Part shown: positions 1-11,431 of the stretch, piece by piece | Position numbering within the stretch: the first letter of the stretch is position 1 | How the letters are laid out: every line of letters begins with the position of its first letter | Notes under the pieces: model-generated | Seen by the model: only the letters and a program-made list of their open reading frames with translations | Told to the model about the DNA's origin: nothing | Database searches by the model: none | Origin: Coriolopsis trogii | Taxonomy: Eukaryota; Basidiomycota; Agaricomycetes; Polyporales; Polyporaceae | Direction of reading: 5' to 3' | NCBI GenBank assembly: GCA_020543525.1 | Contig: JAHYIO010000039.1 | Coordinates: 1-64,000 of the forward strand | Length of the DNA stretch: 64,000 nt | Program-made: the position numbers and the translations under genes

Positions 1-589
1 TGTCCGTGCTCCGCAACTATTCTGAGCTCCATATCTGATAGAGTCGGATGATAGTGCACCTGACCACAATGAGCAAGATTGCTGCTGCGCTCAACGTTTG
101 ACACTGTGAGACACTTTTTGGCTCTCACTCAGCTGCGATCTGCATTTACACAGTGGTCTCGCAGGTTCAAGCATACGGGTGTGACTTCTTTACAAATTGG
201 GTAATTCAGGGTCACGTGATAGCCCTTGTAACCCCATCCTAGGGTCAGATTCCACCCCTAGGGTCGTTCATTTTGCCTCATAACCCTAAGAGAATGCCAA
301 ACTTGGACTTTTAAGCAGCGGCCATGATCAGAGTGCAATGGGGGATTTATCGTATGCTGTTTGCCTATAACTGCTATTTCAATTCACTAACCAGAATAAA
401 ATCCCAGTCCAGTATATAGATGAACCTAGTGTATTTGAGTATATAGACATAGTAAATCAGTATAAGTTGAGAATATATGCCTGTTTGCTATAGAGTGTAG
501 ATATGATGCTGCGTGAGATATTTAAATCTACATGAGTTGGTACCCATGGCTGTCTGTAGTATCTGTGTGACATACGTGGGACGGGGGTG
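1..589. other. No gene seen; repeat-derived spacer at left edge
   Basis: No reading frame here resembles a known protein. The stretch is moderately AT-rich. At about 195-300 it contains one copy of a short repeat (R1) with CCTAGGG palindromes and a CTCATAACCCTAA end that recurs at about 590-692 and 8760-8866. It is probably mobile-element sequence that cut into the helicase gene to its right. Confidence 0.4.
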
Positions 590-692
590 GGAAAGTCTTA
601 TTTAAACCCTAAACTAGGGTTGTAAGACCCTACCCTAGGGTCTAATCTCAACCCAGGGACCCTCAGAATCTCTCATAACCCAACGAGAGCAG
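590..692. repeat. R1 repeat terminus (copy b), abuts truncated helicase gene
   Basis: TTTAAACCCTA, then several CCTAGGG-like palindromes, then CTCTCATAACCC. The same order occurs at 8760-8866 (TTTAAACCCTAA ... CCTAGGG ... CTCTCATAACTCTAA), and a partial version lies at 195-300. The end coincides with the point where the SNF2 reading frame stops looking like a helicase, so this is probably the end of an inserted element. Element class unknown. Confidence 0.45.
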
Positions 693-2450
693 TGGATACG
701 CACCGACATGCTCGCAACCACAATACAATGATCTGCGCTGCAATTGAGCTCAGACCACTTGACCCAGAATGCGCTCCGGTTTTCCATGGTGCACGTGCCC
801 ACGTACGGCAGGATACCGAAAGAACGAGCGATGAGGAAGCGGTGGAGCTCAGTGATCCACTGGTCGACCAAGCCGGGGGGGCAGATGATCATCAATGGTA
901 GTTTGGGCAGGTTCCCATCTTCATCAAGGCCCGGAGTGTTCTGTTTCTTCGCTGAGAAACGACACGAACGTCAGTACAGCGAAAACACACTCTGGGCATC
1001 AAACAACCTACAGAACTTGCCAGGGAAATGGCCCCGAGTCTCGAAGAACGCGCGAAAGAACGCATAGAGCGTGATGACCCCGACGCCCTGGATGGTCTTC
1101 CCGACGCCGACATTGTCCATGACGAGGACGGGCTTCCCCTCGAACATGCGGTCCATGATGTGCAGGACCCCGATGAGCTGATGCCAACGCAAGCGGAGGG
1201 GGAGTGCCGACGGAGACTTCAGCACTTTCTCACCCTCCTTCGTCCAAGGATCTGTCGCACCGTCGGGGTCCTCAGTCTGGTTGAAGCCCTCGAGGTAGCC
1301 ATCGGTGATCCCCAAGTACGCGTCGAGTTCTTCCGGCGTGGTGTTGCAATAGTGTTCAACGCCCTCGGACCAATGGTTGATATCGAACTCGGCGTGGCGG
1401 ACGGGAATCTCTCCGTCCACATCGTCCCCCAATGCCTGAATAGCAGCCGCGATGGCGTGGAGGACGCTGTCGACATCCTTGGGGGTGGGGAGATGGGCGA
1501 GAGCCTTGCGCAAGGCGGGAGGAATCTCTGCTCGTTATGTTAGTGGATTACTTGCCTGCGGAAGAGGGTAACCTACTGATTTTGACCGGAGCGTCCTCCC
1601 CTTCGCGGACAATGGCCTGGAGAGACTCGAGCTCGAGCTTCCCCCTCTCGCGATTCTCGTTGTGCTTCTCATCTCGGAAGGGTTTCAGTAGATGGTAATA
1701 CGTCTCCAGCTTGTCGAAATACCGGCGTGCAGCCGGAGGGTCGTTCGGTGAGGCCTCGACCTTCGAGCGAGCGTTCTCCATTTCCTTCTCCGCCTTTTGC
1801 AAGGCGGTGAGGTGATAAGTGTAGGACCTTCGCCAACGACGCCACATGAGGGCACACGTGCTCTGAACGAACTTGTGCACTTCCGATTTCAGCAGGTTAC
1901 CGTTGCGTCGGAAGCCGTCCTGGCCGAAGAGGTTCATCACGAGCTGCTTGTTCGCACTGGCAACACCGCTCTCCTCCATGGGAGTAAACTGTGCAATCAT
2001 TGTGTCAGCGGTAACGAACATTGTGGGGAATTTGACTCGACGTTTTACCTTCTCGCCGTCGTCGGCTGCCACGCAGTACGAGTTGAGATCGTACTCAGCC
2101 ATGGTTTCGTCGAAGAACTGGTTCCAACGGATGCGCTTGGCAAACGAGTTGATCCACGCCCCAAGGGCCTGTCGTCCATCCTTGTCGTTGGCATCGGGCT
2201 TCTTCGAGTACTTGAGACGTTCGGCATAGTCTTCGCGGGCATGGTAGGCGTGGACGAAGGCGACGATAGCATTCAATTGATCCTGTTTGAGACCAGTTGA
2301 GTCGGGTGTCGCGGAAGGGACCCATGGTGGACGTTGCCAGCCGCTGCGCTCGCAGAACTGGGGCCAGAACCATGGCGCAGGCTCCGAAAATTGCTTCTTG
2401 TCGAGGCGGGAAAGCTCGAGGAACGAGACCATAAGGTTGTCGGTGGGCAT
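690..2450 (-). pseudogene. SNF2-family helicase-like ATPase, 3'-truncated
   Basis: Three exons can be followed on the minus strand: 2450-1577 (ATG at 2450), 1527-1012, and 951 to about 695, with GTAGGT donors and CAG acceptors that keep frame. The second exon carries helicase motif I (DNVGVGKT followed by IQ), preceded by an LRWHQ block typical of the SNF2 Q-like region. The third has motif Ia-like PPGLVDQW. The DEAH box and the entire second RecA lobe are missing: the frame runs into the R1 repeat at about 690 and stops at 635. SNF2 proteins couple ATP hydrolysis to DNA translocation, but this copy should be inactive. It is divergently paired with the 897-aa gene at 4742 across a shared repeat-rich region. 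An extra in-frame stretch lies upstream of 2450 (to 2537), but it runs through the promoter repeat, so the ATG at 2450 is preferred. Confidence 0.75.
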
Positions 2451-4741
2451 GTTGGCAGAGGTGTGGACGAGAGATTGCGAGGATTTCAGACAGGGCTCGG
2501 TGTATCTGCCTGCAGTGTAGCCGCAGACAGAAGACACGCAGAGGGAAGCGCGGGTGGTGCAAGTATGCCTGTAGTATAGCCACAGACAGACAGCACGCAG
2601 ACAGGAGAGAAACCGGGCGGGAGGAGGGAGGGGGGTTGGGGGTTTGGCTGCGTCTTAGATATCTCCCGAAAAATGGGGTTGCGAGGGTTGGGTCCGAGCA
2701 ACTGCCATCACTGTTTAGTGTGCGCGAAAACGTGCTGCCGAGTAATTAGCCAGTGGAAGAGAGATCGCGATCGATCGACATACACACCTAACTATGCGGG
2801 GCTTTGATACTCCATCCGACCCAAAAATCCGGATTTGGGAGGACCCGCGGGTGTGCAGAGAGCGGGCCTCGTGGAAGCCTCTGCGCGCGCGGTATGCGGG
2901 GCCGTCGCGCCACGTACGCGTATGTGCGTGCGTGCGTTGGGGCTCGAGGAGGCCTGCTTACGCGCACTGTGCGATGAGTATGGCGTCATGCAATTAATGC
3001 CCATACTTACCAGACGAGAGGATCCTGATTCCGCCAGAAGAACTTCACGCATCCTCCAGAGAGTTTATGCGAGTACTGCGGTGGAGGCTTGGAGTGCCAA
3101 GCACTGTAAGTGCGTTGAGCACGAGGCTGGATTGCCGATAAGTTCGCTAGGGTCTCCAAATGTTGAAACGAGCAGCGTCAGCGCCCAGTCAGTTCTCGGG
3201 AGGATGGTGGCCGAGGAACGAAGATGACGACGAGGCGGAGGACATCTGATCGTCAAGTAGGAGAGGGGCGTCGGTCGATTGGGTTTGAAGAGGAGCCAGG
3301 GAAGCGTGCCAAAGGAGAGAGGAGATGTTGGCTGAGGATGTGGAGGAAGATGAGGATGGAGCCCGGATGGAGAGACTGTTGGGTGAGGCGAGCGGCATGG
3401 ACTGTCCGAACGAAGGTGGGGCGTTGTTGCGTCTAAGTGACGCATGAGATCTGCAAGAATGCGAGGTGCGGGTGGGTTAGCAAGTCCGCAGAGGTGTCAG
3501 GTGGGTTAGGAAGCGAACATACGAGGACAAGGGATATTGCGCTCGATTGGCATGTCTTCCGAGGTGGGCCATGTCGTTCGGAGGTCGCGCGGGGCAAAGT
3601 TTTCCCATAGCCGTGCGCAGTATAGCCGCACACAAGCCAGGAAAGAGTCCCAGGTGATTGAAGGGCTTGTCTGGGGGTTTATCCGTATGCAGAGTCATCG
3701 GCGGCCGTGCGCAGTATAGCCACACACGAGCTAGTGGGGAGTCGCGTCGCCTAGAACACGTTCGCATGCAGTATAGCCGCATACAAACGCAGAGAGGGTC
3801 GTGTCGCCTAGACACGTTTGCACGCAGTATAGCCGCATACAAACGCAGAGTAGTGTCGCCCAAAGTGCCGTAGGGTTGTCGCCAACAGTCGTGCGCAGTA
3901 TAGCCGCACACGAACCAGAGTGATGGGAGAGAGTAGTCGGATAGAGAGGACAATGAGACTGCTAGCGAGACTTGTGAGTCCCATCCAAACATCCCAGGGC
4001 GATCACGTGGCTAGGATTCTCACGAGAAGCCAAGTCGGAGATTCTCGGACAACCAACCTTGTAGCCAATCTGATAATTCAATCTTATCTCCAGGCACATT
4101 GACTTCGCGAAGCGATAATCTCTTCTGAAGTCTAATCTAATCTCAGGAGATCATCTCTGCCAGCGCACCCGCCGGCGTCTACGACAACACGACCAAACAG
4201 AGGCGGGATTTCGCTAAGTCCAACATGCCCTCAAGGGCCTCCTCTGTGCTCCCGCCTTCCACCTCGCTCACTGCATAACTCGCGCTTCCCGCACGCTGTC
4301 CATCCGCCACCCTCTCCCCCTCTCGCGCCCCTCCATCGACGATCCCCGGCCCCGAGACCGTGTGCGGCTATACTGCACACGTCTCCTCCCAACCCCTCCA
4401 CCCACCCCGAGATTGTGTGCGGCTATACTGCGCACGTCTCCTCGATACCTCAAGCTCCAATCCCAAGGTTCCCGTCCTCCCGGCCTCGAGATCGTGTGCG
4501 GCTATACTGCGCACGTCTCTTCGACTCCTCAAGTCCAAGGTTCCCCTCCTCCCGGCCTCGAGATCGTGTGCGGCTATACTGCGCGCGTCTCTTCGACTCT
4601 ATCGCATCGTGCTCGGACCGATACCTGACTCTTCGACCTGGTACGCTCCAATTTTCAAGCATGCGGCTCGAGAGTGCGTACTGACTTCTTATTTAGCCCT
4701 TCAACTACCCTCCCTACACCCTCCCAGCCGTGAATACAATA
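2451..4741. promoter_or_regulatory. Divergent intergenic region with outward-pointing 21-bp repeats
   Basis: This 2.3-kb region separates two divergent genes and contains about eleven copies of TGTGCGGCTATACTGCGCAC. Seven copies near 2509, 2561, 3604, 3706, 3763, 3821 and 3890 are on the minus strand, toward the helicase gene. Four near 4360, 4413, 4493 and 4566 are on the plus strand, toward the 897-aa gene. The arms GTGCG and CGCAC are complementary around a nearly invariant GGCTATACTG centre. No coding sequence is supported inside. Each copy therefore keeps the same orientation relative to transcription of its gene, which suggests promoter or leader elements, or recognition sites of a two-gene mobile unit. 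Confidence 0.65.
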
Positions 4742-7541
4742 ATGAGTGCTCCCGCTGCCAGGTATGTTAGAAGTTCTTGCCTATTGTATACCAACTGACC
4801 AGCTTCTCTGTCTACTAGTACAAACGCTCCCCGCCGTGCCTTCGAATACAATAACAGATGGTACACGGTCATCAATCCCTCCGCTGCCGAGTCAGTCCCT
4901 CCCGTGTACGCCATCGGGGAACCCCAGCGGAGCCTCGAAGGGAGGGACTTCCGCAAAGCGCTCTGGGTGGTCGACAAGGCTCCCGAGCTCGCGTACATGC
5001 TCAAGCGGTACGACAATGAGAGCACGTTCATCGCGCGGCTGAACGTGGACATCCGGGAGATAAGGATCATCGAGGTCGAAGGCGGGTTTCGCCTCACGGA
5101 CCAGCTCATGGCTCGATGGGGCGACCTCGAGCGGTCCCTCACCCACATCAGCGGGATTCTTTTCTCAGCGGCACACGGTAAACCCGAGGCCAAGATTCCT
5201 TTCGACTCCCACTGGCCCCTCCCGCACGAGTTGGGGTACAAGAAAATCCATCGCTCGCGGCAGGCAGCACAAGCCGCATGTAGCCAGTCTCGGGATGCCT
5301 GCGCAATCCTCGCCGCGCGTTGCGCAATGGGCGTAGCACTGTGTAGCGACAATTCAGACCAGGACCCTCCCCGCTGGGTACACGCACTGCTCCGCGCGAA
5401 CGTCCCTGCGGCCTGGGTCGACCTCTTCCGCAACTCCCGCATCCCCGACTTGTCGCCCGGTTTGCGCGTGGGATGCTACGTGTATCCCGGTGCTGGACCA
5501 GCTCGCACACCGTGGATGGAGCATGTCCCCTGCATGATCCGCGCTGGCCTCCCGGTGTACATCATTTGGCCAGCGAGGGAGTCCATCTCGGCTGTATTGG
5601 CCGAGTTCCCTTTCCTCCAGCCCTACTTCCCCCCCACGCTGCAACATTTCATCCACATACCTCCGGTTGCAGAAGGGCGGGTGGTGTACGTCCACGGCCA
5701 AGCACGTGTGGTTGGGGCGGAGATGTTCTTCCGGTGGCCTCCCACCCAGCCAGCCCCTCCTGCCCAGCAAGCCCCTCCCGCCCAGCAAGCCCCTCCCGCC
5801 CAGCAAGCCCCTCCCGCCCAGCCAGTTGTCTCCGAGGGGGTAACAAAACCTCACGGACCTGGGCAACGGGAGGGCGAGTCGTATCTGGAGTTCTTTGCTC
5901 GACGCGCGGCGCAAAACGCGCAAGCAGCAAAGAACGAGAGTCCGGAGTTGCGCGCGCGCCGTCTCAAGCGGGAGGAGATCGCCAAGACGTTCAAACAGCC
6001 GACTCGCCCCACGAGAGTCTACGTCTGGAAGGAGTATATTGACATAGATATGACCTCCAATCCAGAGTGGTGGGAACTCGACTACCAGTCGATAGTCGGC
6101 CGCCAGGCTATCCAGGACGTGTGGGGCATGTATAGTCAGCGGCAGAAGAGGTACGACTCTTTCGCTGACGAATGGGACATCTGCGCCAAGCTTGCGCCAG
6201 GCGAGGAGGGCGGCGACGACGACGACGACCCCGACAACTGGGACGCAGATGGCTACCCCACCGCCGACCCCGCTGTCGCCAGGCCCAGCAGCAGCCAGGC
6301 AAACGAGGCGCCCCCGACACCCGTTGCTGCATCCTTCCGCACGGACCTTGAGGCATATTACCAGCGCGAGGACATCAAGTACGCTCCTTTCATGGCTCAC
6401 GTTGATGTCATCCTTCATCAACGCTTCGGTCTCATTTGGTCCAAGCCACCGCCACCACAACCCGTCAAGAAGTACCCCGTCGAGCAGCTTGCCAAGACAC
6501 TCGGCTATCTCGACGAGGACCTCAAGATCGAGGAGTCGAAGGTCCAGTGCCTGTGTCCCTTCATCCATGCCCTCCTGGAGAAGAGCCCTCTGCCACCAGT
6601 CCTCTGGGACTGTGCGCCCGCCAATCCCGAGTACCTCCTGCTCCCTCACCGCCAGCATCCGAAAATGACCGTTCGTGTCATGGAGCTGAACAGTCTGCCC
6701 ATGTACCGCGTCCGGTACAAAGACGACAAGTCTTCGAGCTTATGGGATCTAATGCTGTATAGTCCTGCCAGCGTCCTCCAGCTCTACCGGCAACACAGCA
6801 TCAAGACAAGCCAGGAGGCCGCTCGATATGTGAGCAAGTACGGCATCGCACACCAGACGCTGTGCACCCCATCGCCGCGCGATCCCATTTCACTGGCCCC
6901 TCCCATTCGAGCGGTTCTCGGGTGGCGCGCTCACAACACCATCTTCAATAGGTACGACTACGCTGCGTACGAAACTCGCGCGCGGGACATCCTGAGCAGT
7001 CCTCGTGCGCGAGCTGCTATTCGAAGAGGAGGTATCATCTGGCGCCTGGCTATGGAGCTCACGCAGGGGAACCTCGCCGACCTCGCAGCTGAAGGTCCCT
7101 CTCTCGACGTGCTGGTGCATGGCAAAGCCTTCCGACCGACGCGAGGTAATGACAGTTACGATGACGAGCTCTCCCCAGATGAGCTCGATGTCATCTGTGG
7201 TGTCTATCGCGTGTTTATCGGTAAGTTCCCCTCACATATATATTATTATTGACTAATATTGTGCTGCAGACCAACGCCAAAACGTGAACGACGTGTACCT
7301 CATATCATGGTGGCCCAGGTGCGACACTGGGGACAAGTGTAGCCTCAATGTCGGCTATTGGACGCCGTACTGCGAGTCGTGGTTCGTCAACCACCTCAAG
7401 GCCATCCGCAATGGGACGTTTCAGCTTCGCACCGCCACGCATTGGCGACGCTCGCTGAAGCACGCGATCACAGCGCAGAAGGTGCAGAAGGGACTGGACG
7501 ACAGGGCAAAGGACTTCCTGGCGAACAATCAGCTTGACTGA
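4742..7541 (+). CDS. Uncharacterised 897-aa protein, helicase-linked family
   Basis: Three exons: 4742-4761, 4819-7220 and 7270-7541. The introns (GTATGT..CTAG and GTAAGT..GCAG) keep frame and give 897 residues. I cannot name the family. Visible parts: an N-terminal block starting FEYNNRWYTVINP (about residues 12-25); a hydrophobic region with WVDLF and SPGLRVGCYVYPG (about 190-225); a Pro/Gln spacer of 18-bp repeats encoding APPAQQ (about 318-342); a basic coiled segment starting GESYLEFFARR (about 359); VYVWKE (about 408); and an acidic run of five Asp (about 473). No signal peptide or membrane segment is evident. From memory, similar EFFARR-type proteins recur as unannotated multi-copy proteins in agaricomycetes. 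The divergent SNF2 neighbour and shared repeats suggest a mobile or selfish two-gene unit; this is inference. The long minus-strand reading frame opposite is a codon-bias shadow. Confidence 0.8.
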
Positions 7542-7689
7542 CGGTGAGTTCGGACGGACTGGCATTCTGTATCTACGCATCGCATGTACTCGGACATGGA
7601 CTGAACACTGTATCTACTACGCATCGCATGTACTTGGACTCTTGAACTGAACATTATAGTTCAATGCATGTATTATATTAATTTCTTAT

Positions 7690-8052
7690 AATTCTGTTCC
7701 TTTGACACTCAACCTCGAGTCCCATACGCGCGTGAGCCTCCTCGAGGCCCTCTGTAGTGCAACACCACAAGCGCGCAATTCGCACTACACTGCACGCTTG
7801 CGAGCCTCCTCGAGGCCCGTACGCAATGAGTTTCCTCTCATCTCCGTACGCGCGTGAGCCTCCTCGAGGCCCTCTGTAGTGCAACACCACAAGCGCGCAA
7901 TTTGCACTATACTGCACGCTCGCGAGCCTCCTCGAGGCCCGTACGCAATGAGTTTCCTCAAGCCTCATACTCTTGAGGTCCTTTGTAATGCAGCACCACA
8001 TAGGCACAACTCGTACTGTACTGCACACATGTGAGCCTCCTCCAGCCTCACA
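7690..8052. repeat. 121-bp tandem repeat array (about 2.7 copies)
   Basis: Two almost identical units of about 121 bp (from about 7729 and 7850) and a diverged third (from about 7967) each contain GAGCCTCCTCGAGGCC, a CTGTAGTGCAACACCAC block and an ACTATACTGCACGC-like core. The core resembles the ctatactgc(g/a)cac centre of the divergent-promoter repeats upstream. The array starts about 150 bp after the stop of the 897-aa gene and may form its 3' region or the end of a mobile unit. Confidence 0.7.
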
Positions 8053-8759
8053 CACCACCAAATTTAGGCAAGGTATCTCTCAACTCTGAAGAGGTTTGCT
8101 TTCCAATGTCCCTCACAGTCCCATGTAAATATCTTGATAATTTAATGGCTTTCTGAAAGCTTGTCATACTCTGAAAGAGGTGGCAGAACAAATGCTCCTC
8201 AGGTCTGGAGCTTGTTCACCCCTCAAGAAAAATTTACTCAGCTTGATCTGGATTCCACCAAGTTTACACACCCAGCTGCAGTGCTTTTGAGCACTTTGCT
8301 ATGCAGCATTACAAGTATGCAATTAACAATCTACTAAGTGCATGCACACAAGCCTCTTCAAGCTCTGTATCTGTGTACGCTTTTCTGACCCTATATAATG
8401 ACAATGATCTTCTCTAGGTGCGAGATACTCTAGGTGGTCTGTTCCTAGGAGCATCTGGTGCAACCCAATCATCTAGCCAGCTGTGTGTTCAAGGCCTGGA
8501 ATAAGCATTCTAAAATGAAGCATAGAAGGATTGTTCACAGTAGGTGTGTTACAATACTAGCAATATTATAGTGAACTACTTTTCCATGTTAAGCTCTCAG
8601 GAACACTGAAAAATAATGGCTAGCACTTCTCCTTCAATTCAATCAGAATCCTTTGCATAATACTAGTAAGAGTAGCATGTTACAAAATATTACTTAATGC
8701 ACGGTTGTGGGATTACAAGTGCAGAAGATTGGCTGCTGTATATGATGCTCAGCAACTCC
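8053..8759. other. No gene seen
   Basis: AT-rich sequence with no coding signal, tRNA or recognisable repeat, between the tandem array and the R1 repeat end. Probably degenerate repeat DNA. Confidence 0.4.
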
Positions 8760-8866
8760 CTATGTGTTCAGAGAGATATTTAAACCCTAATTGAGGATTA
8801 GGTCCTGCCCAAGCCTAGGGTTTATCCAAGCCTATGAACACCAAATCTCTCTCATAACTCTAAGTG
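8760..8866. repeat. R1 repeat terminus (copy c)
   Basis: Contains TTTAAACCCTAA, CCTAGGGTT and CTCTCATAACTCTAA in the same order as 590-692. To its right, retrotransposon coding sequence begins abruptly, so it probably marks an insertion or truncation boundary. Confidence 0.4.
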
Positions 8867-9201
8867 TTGGGGGACTTGCTGCCGAGGAGACCCTGGGGGG
8901 GGATCGCCCACAGAAACGTTGTCGACGGGGTGACGAGGATCAACACTCGTTGTCTCCCTCTGAGCAATGAGGGGTGGGGTGTTCCAGAGAGCAGGTGGGA
9001 TGAGGCAGCCACGAACAATGCGACTTGGGAGTCATTAGACAGCAACGCGACGGACGTTGAGGTCAACAATGACGACCTCCTAGAACAACACAACACCCAA
9101 ACCAACGCTATGTTTCTTGATGGCAATGCAGCGCCATCAATGGACGATGTCGACCAGGTCTAGTATGCCTCTGGGGACCATCGGCCTTGAGAGGAGGGTA
9201 A
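8867..9201 (+). pseudogene. 3' end of an LTR-C retrotransposon internal region with polypurine tract
   Basis: An open frame ends at 9163 in an acidic tail (GNAAPSMDDVDQV). Purine-rich gagaggagggtaa (9189-9201) lies immediately before an LTR starting TGTTACAACC. A polypurine tract next to an LTR start is the expected 3' end of an LTR element, so this is the last part of a plus-strand copy whose 5' side was lost at the R1 boundary. The protein tail is not diagnostic by itself. Confidence 0.5.
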
Positions 9202-9689
9202 TGTTACAACCTACCCTTACTTCTGACCAGTATCGTCTTGTTCCTTACCATTTCGTTGCGTCCTTTGTCCCTTGTCATCATCCTGCTTACTCTTCGTCTT
9301 CCCACATGCATCGTTCGTCTTTTCGTCATCACCTTTACATATGCTTAATCATCTTTGCTATCTATATCTCCTCGCTCAGTCAGCCCATCTATATATAAAC
9401 CCAGATCTGTCAGCTTAGCTATATATAACTCCCACTCAGTCATCCGCAGCCTCATGACTCCGTTTCTATGGTACTGCCACGACACTATACTGTTTATGGC
9501 AGGCTACGTTGTACTATATATAATAGCCAAGGTTTCCATCAAGGAACCCCAGCTTCGATCTCCTCGTTTACCTAATCTGTACCATCAGACTTCCGGATAG
9601 AACGGTGTTCTATTCACTCTTCACATCTTTGCGACATCTCGCTGCGCGCTCGAATGCCGTAGCATCCCTCGCTTAGACCGATCTTAACA
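9202..9689 (+). mobile_element. LTR-C, 3' LTR in plus orientation
   Basis: 488 bp starting TGTTACAACC and ending ATCTTAACA, with TATATATAAAC promoter-like sequence near 9388. It is the inverted counterpart of 11432-11919, which is also 488 bp. Its outer end abuts decayed minus-strand gag directly at 9690, with no flanking host DNA visible. Confidence 0.85.
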
Positions 9690-11431
9690 AAAACAAGGAG
9701 GAATTGCTTCTGGAATCTTTCCCATGTTCCAATTCCTCTGGAAGTTCCATTGACCTTCTCCTGGGCAATGCGTACTATGGTGTTGACCCACCATTCCGCT
9801 TTTCCGCTGATATAGGAGAGTGCTGTAACAATTTTGGCGCAATCGGTGATGTAGTTACTTGATCTTCCTTCGAATAGAAGGTATAGGTCGCGTAAAAATT
9901 GTCACGCTTCTTCCCTTCTTCCTTTGAATGTTCATGGTTCTTTGACCCAAGCTTTCCTAGCTATTTTGGGAGTGATGAACTTTTTTTCATCAGTGCCTTC
10001 GTCGTCTGATGGATCATCATCCAGTTCTCCTGGGTCTCCGGGTCCACCTGGTCCTTGATGTCTTCTGGGTCTTCTGGGCCCTCTGGGTCCTCCAATTGGT
10101 CCCCATGGTTCTCTTGGGTCTCCCGGCCCTCCTGTGCCTTCTGGATCTTCCGGCCTCTCTGGTTCCTAAGGTTCTTCTGATTCTCCAGGTACGCTTTGAA
10201 GTAGTCTTCTTTGCTATTCCAGGCTATCTATTTTGCCATCCTGGATGGTTCATGTATCCCTGATGCATGTCTTGTGAAAGCCGAGATTGAATGTGTTACC
10301 GACATCTCAGGTATTGGTGCGGGATTGATTGGTTGAATGATAATGGTTTCGGCTTCTCTGTCTGATTCTTCCGAAGAGGAGTTCTCTTTGGCTGGTCCTT
10401 CTGCCATGGGATGTTCTTCGGCTTGTGATTCTGGTTCAGATAGTGATGATCTTCTGATTTCTGGTATATTAGTGATGGGGAGTGGTACATTTGGTCTTTC
10501 CGGGGTTGGTGTGGGAGTACGATTTCTGAATATTACCCTTGGTGCGGGCCTTACCTATTTCGTTCCACTTGGTTGGTTGTTCTTGGTGGGTTTAAAGTAG
10601 GCTAACCAAACTCCTTCAGGAAGTGGTGGTCCTTGCAGAAGTCTGTTCGGGCAGGGTTGATATTTGCAGGTTCCCCACTCTGCATTCTTAATGTTATAAT
10701 AGATGTCTTTGGTTGTGCCTCTGTTGTATCGATGTAGCCTCTGATTGCACACTAGGTTTGTTACCTAGTGCTAGTGAGGATAGATAGGAGTGTTGTGTTC
10801 CCACTCAATGAGTAGGTTCCTTGCAGCGACGAGTTCCTGGTATCGAGGGAACAATGGATGGTCTTCTCTTCTAGGAAGATAAGTGTCGGTTAGGTCAATG
10901 ATATTCTAGAGATCTACAATCTGTGATTCGAGCCAAGTGTGAAACGTTGGGCTGGGAAATAAAAATGGCAGATATTGGAGATAACTGTAATCGTATTGGT
11001 GTGCTTCCAAGGTGTGATAAGCCATGTATCGCAATTCTACTCTAGTTTGGCCATCTATTTGTGGGTATTGTTGTACGTATTCCATCAAGATTTGGGCGTT
11101 GAACTGAATGAGACGAATCTGGCCTTCCAGCCACTCCCAGTTGTAAATAGTAGATACTGAATTTCCAGAACTTGAAGTTCTGGTGCTTCTTTCAAAAATT
11201 CCCCTTGTGGATTCTTTGGCTGAGGTCTGGTCTTCTTCTTCTATTGTCCGGGCCCTGATATCCAGGGTTTTTTCGTCAATGACTGTGCCTAAGAATCCCA
11301 ACTGGCTTCCTGTTGATATGTTGAGCCTTCTGCTGATCCTGTGTGTTGTGGATTATAGCGTTTGAGCTACTCTCTTTCGGAGACTTATCCTTGCACCATC
11401 GGTGGGTGAGGAATTCAGAGCTTTGATCTAA
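9690..11431 (-). pseudogene. Decayed Ty3/gypsy gag of the LTR-C element
   Basis: Read leftward from the minus-strand LTR at 11432. An N-terminal gag frame at 11301-10906 (MGFLGTVIDEKTL...) is followed by in-frame stops and frameshifts. A Gly/Pro-rich segment lies near 10010-10170. A Ty3/gypsy gag core lies near 9710-9960, with FKGRREEAWQFLRDL, YITDCAKIVTALSYISG and a KAEWW block. It ends abruptly at 9690 against the opposite-facing LTR. No protease, RT or integrase follows. Non-functional. Confidence 0.7.

Noticed and set aside
195..692. Telomere or subtelomere repeats (CCCTAA words)
   Set aside because: The words are dispersed and palindromic, not tandem, and the same block occurs internally at 8.8 kb.
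2794..3436. Several overlapping small open frames in the divergent region as genes
   Set aside because: GC-rich chance frames on both strands with no domain, no splice support and promoter repeats around them.
2509..4600. CRISPR-like array from the regularly repeated 21-bp motif
   Set aside because: Spacing is irregular, orientation switches, the host is eukaryotic and there are no cas genes.
5354..6658. Long minus-strand open frame (434 codons) opposite the 897-aa gene
   Set aside because: It mirrors the codon bias of the plus-strand gene, has Leu/Gly/Arg-rich composition typical of a shadow frame, and has no domain.
10009..10263. Collagen-like Gly-Pro-Pro coding segment on the plus strand
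   Set aside because: It is the antisense of a Gly/Pro-rich linker in the decayed minus-strand gag; no other collagen features.
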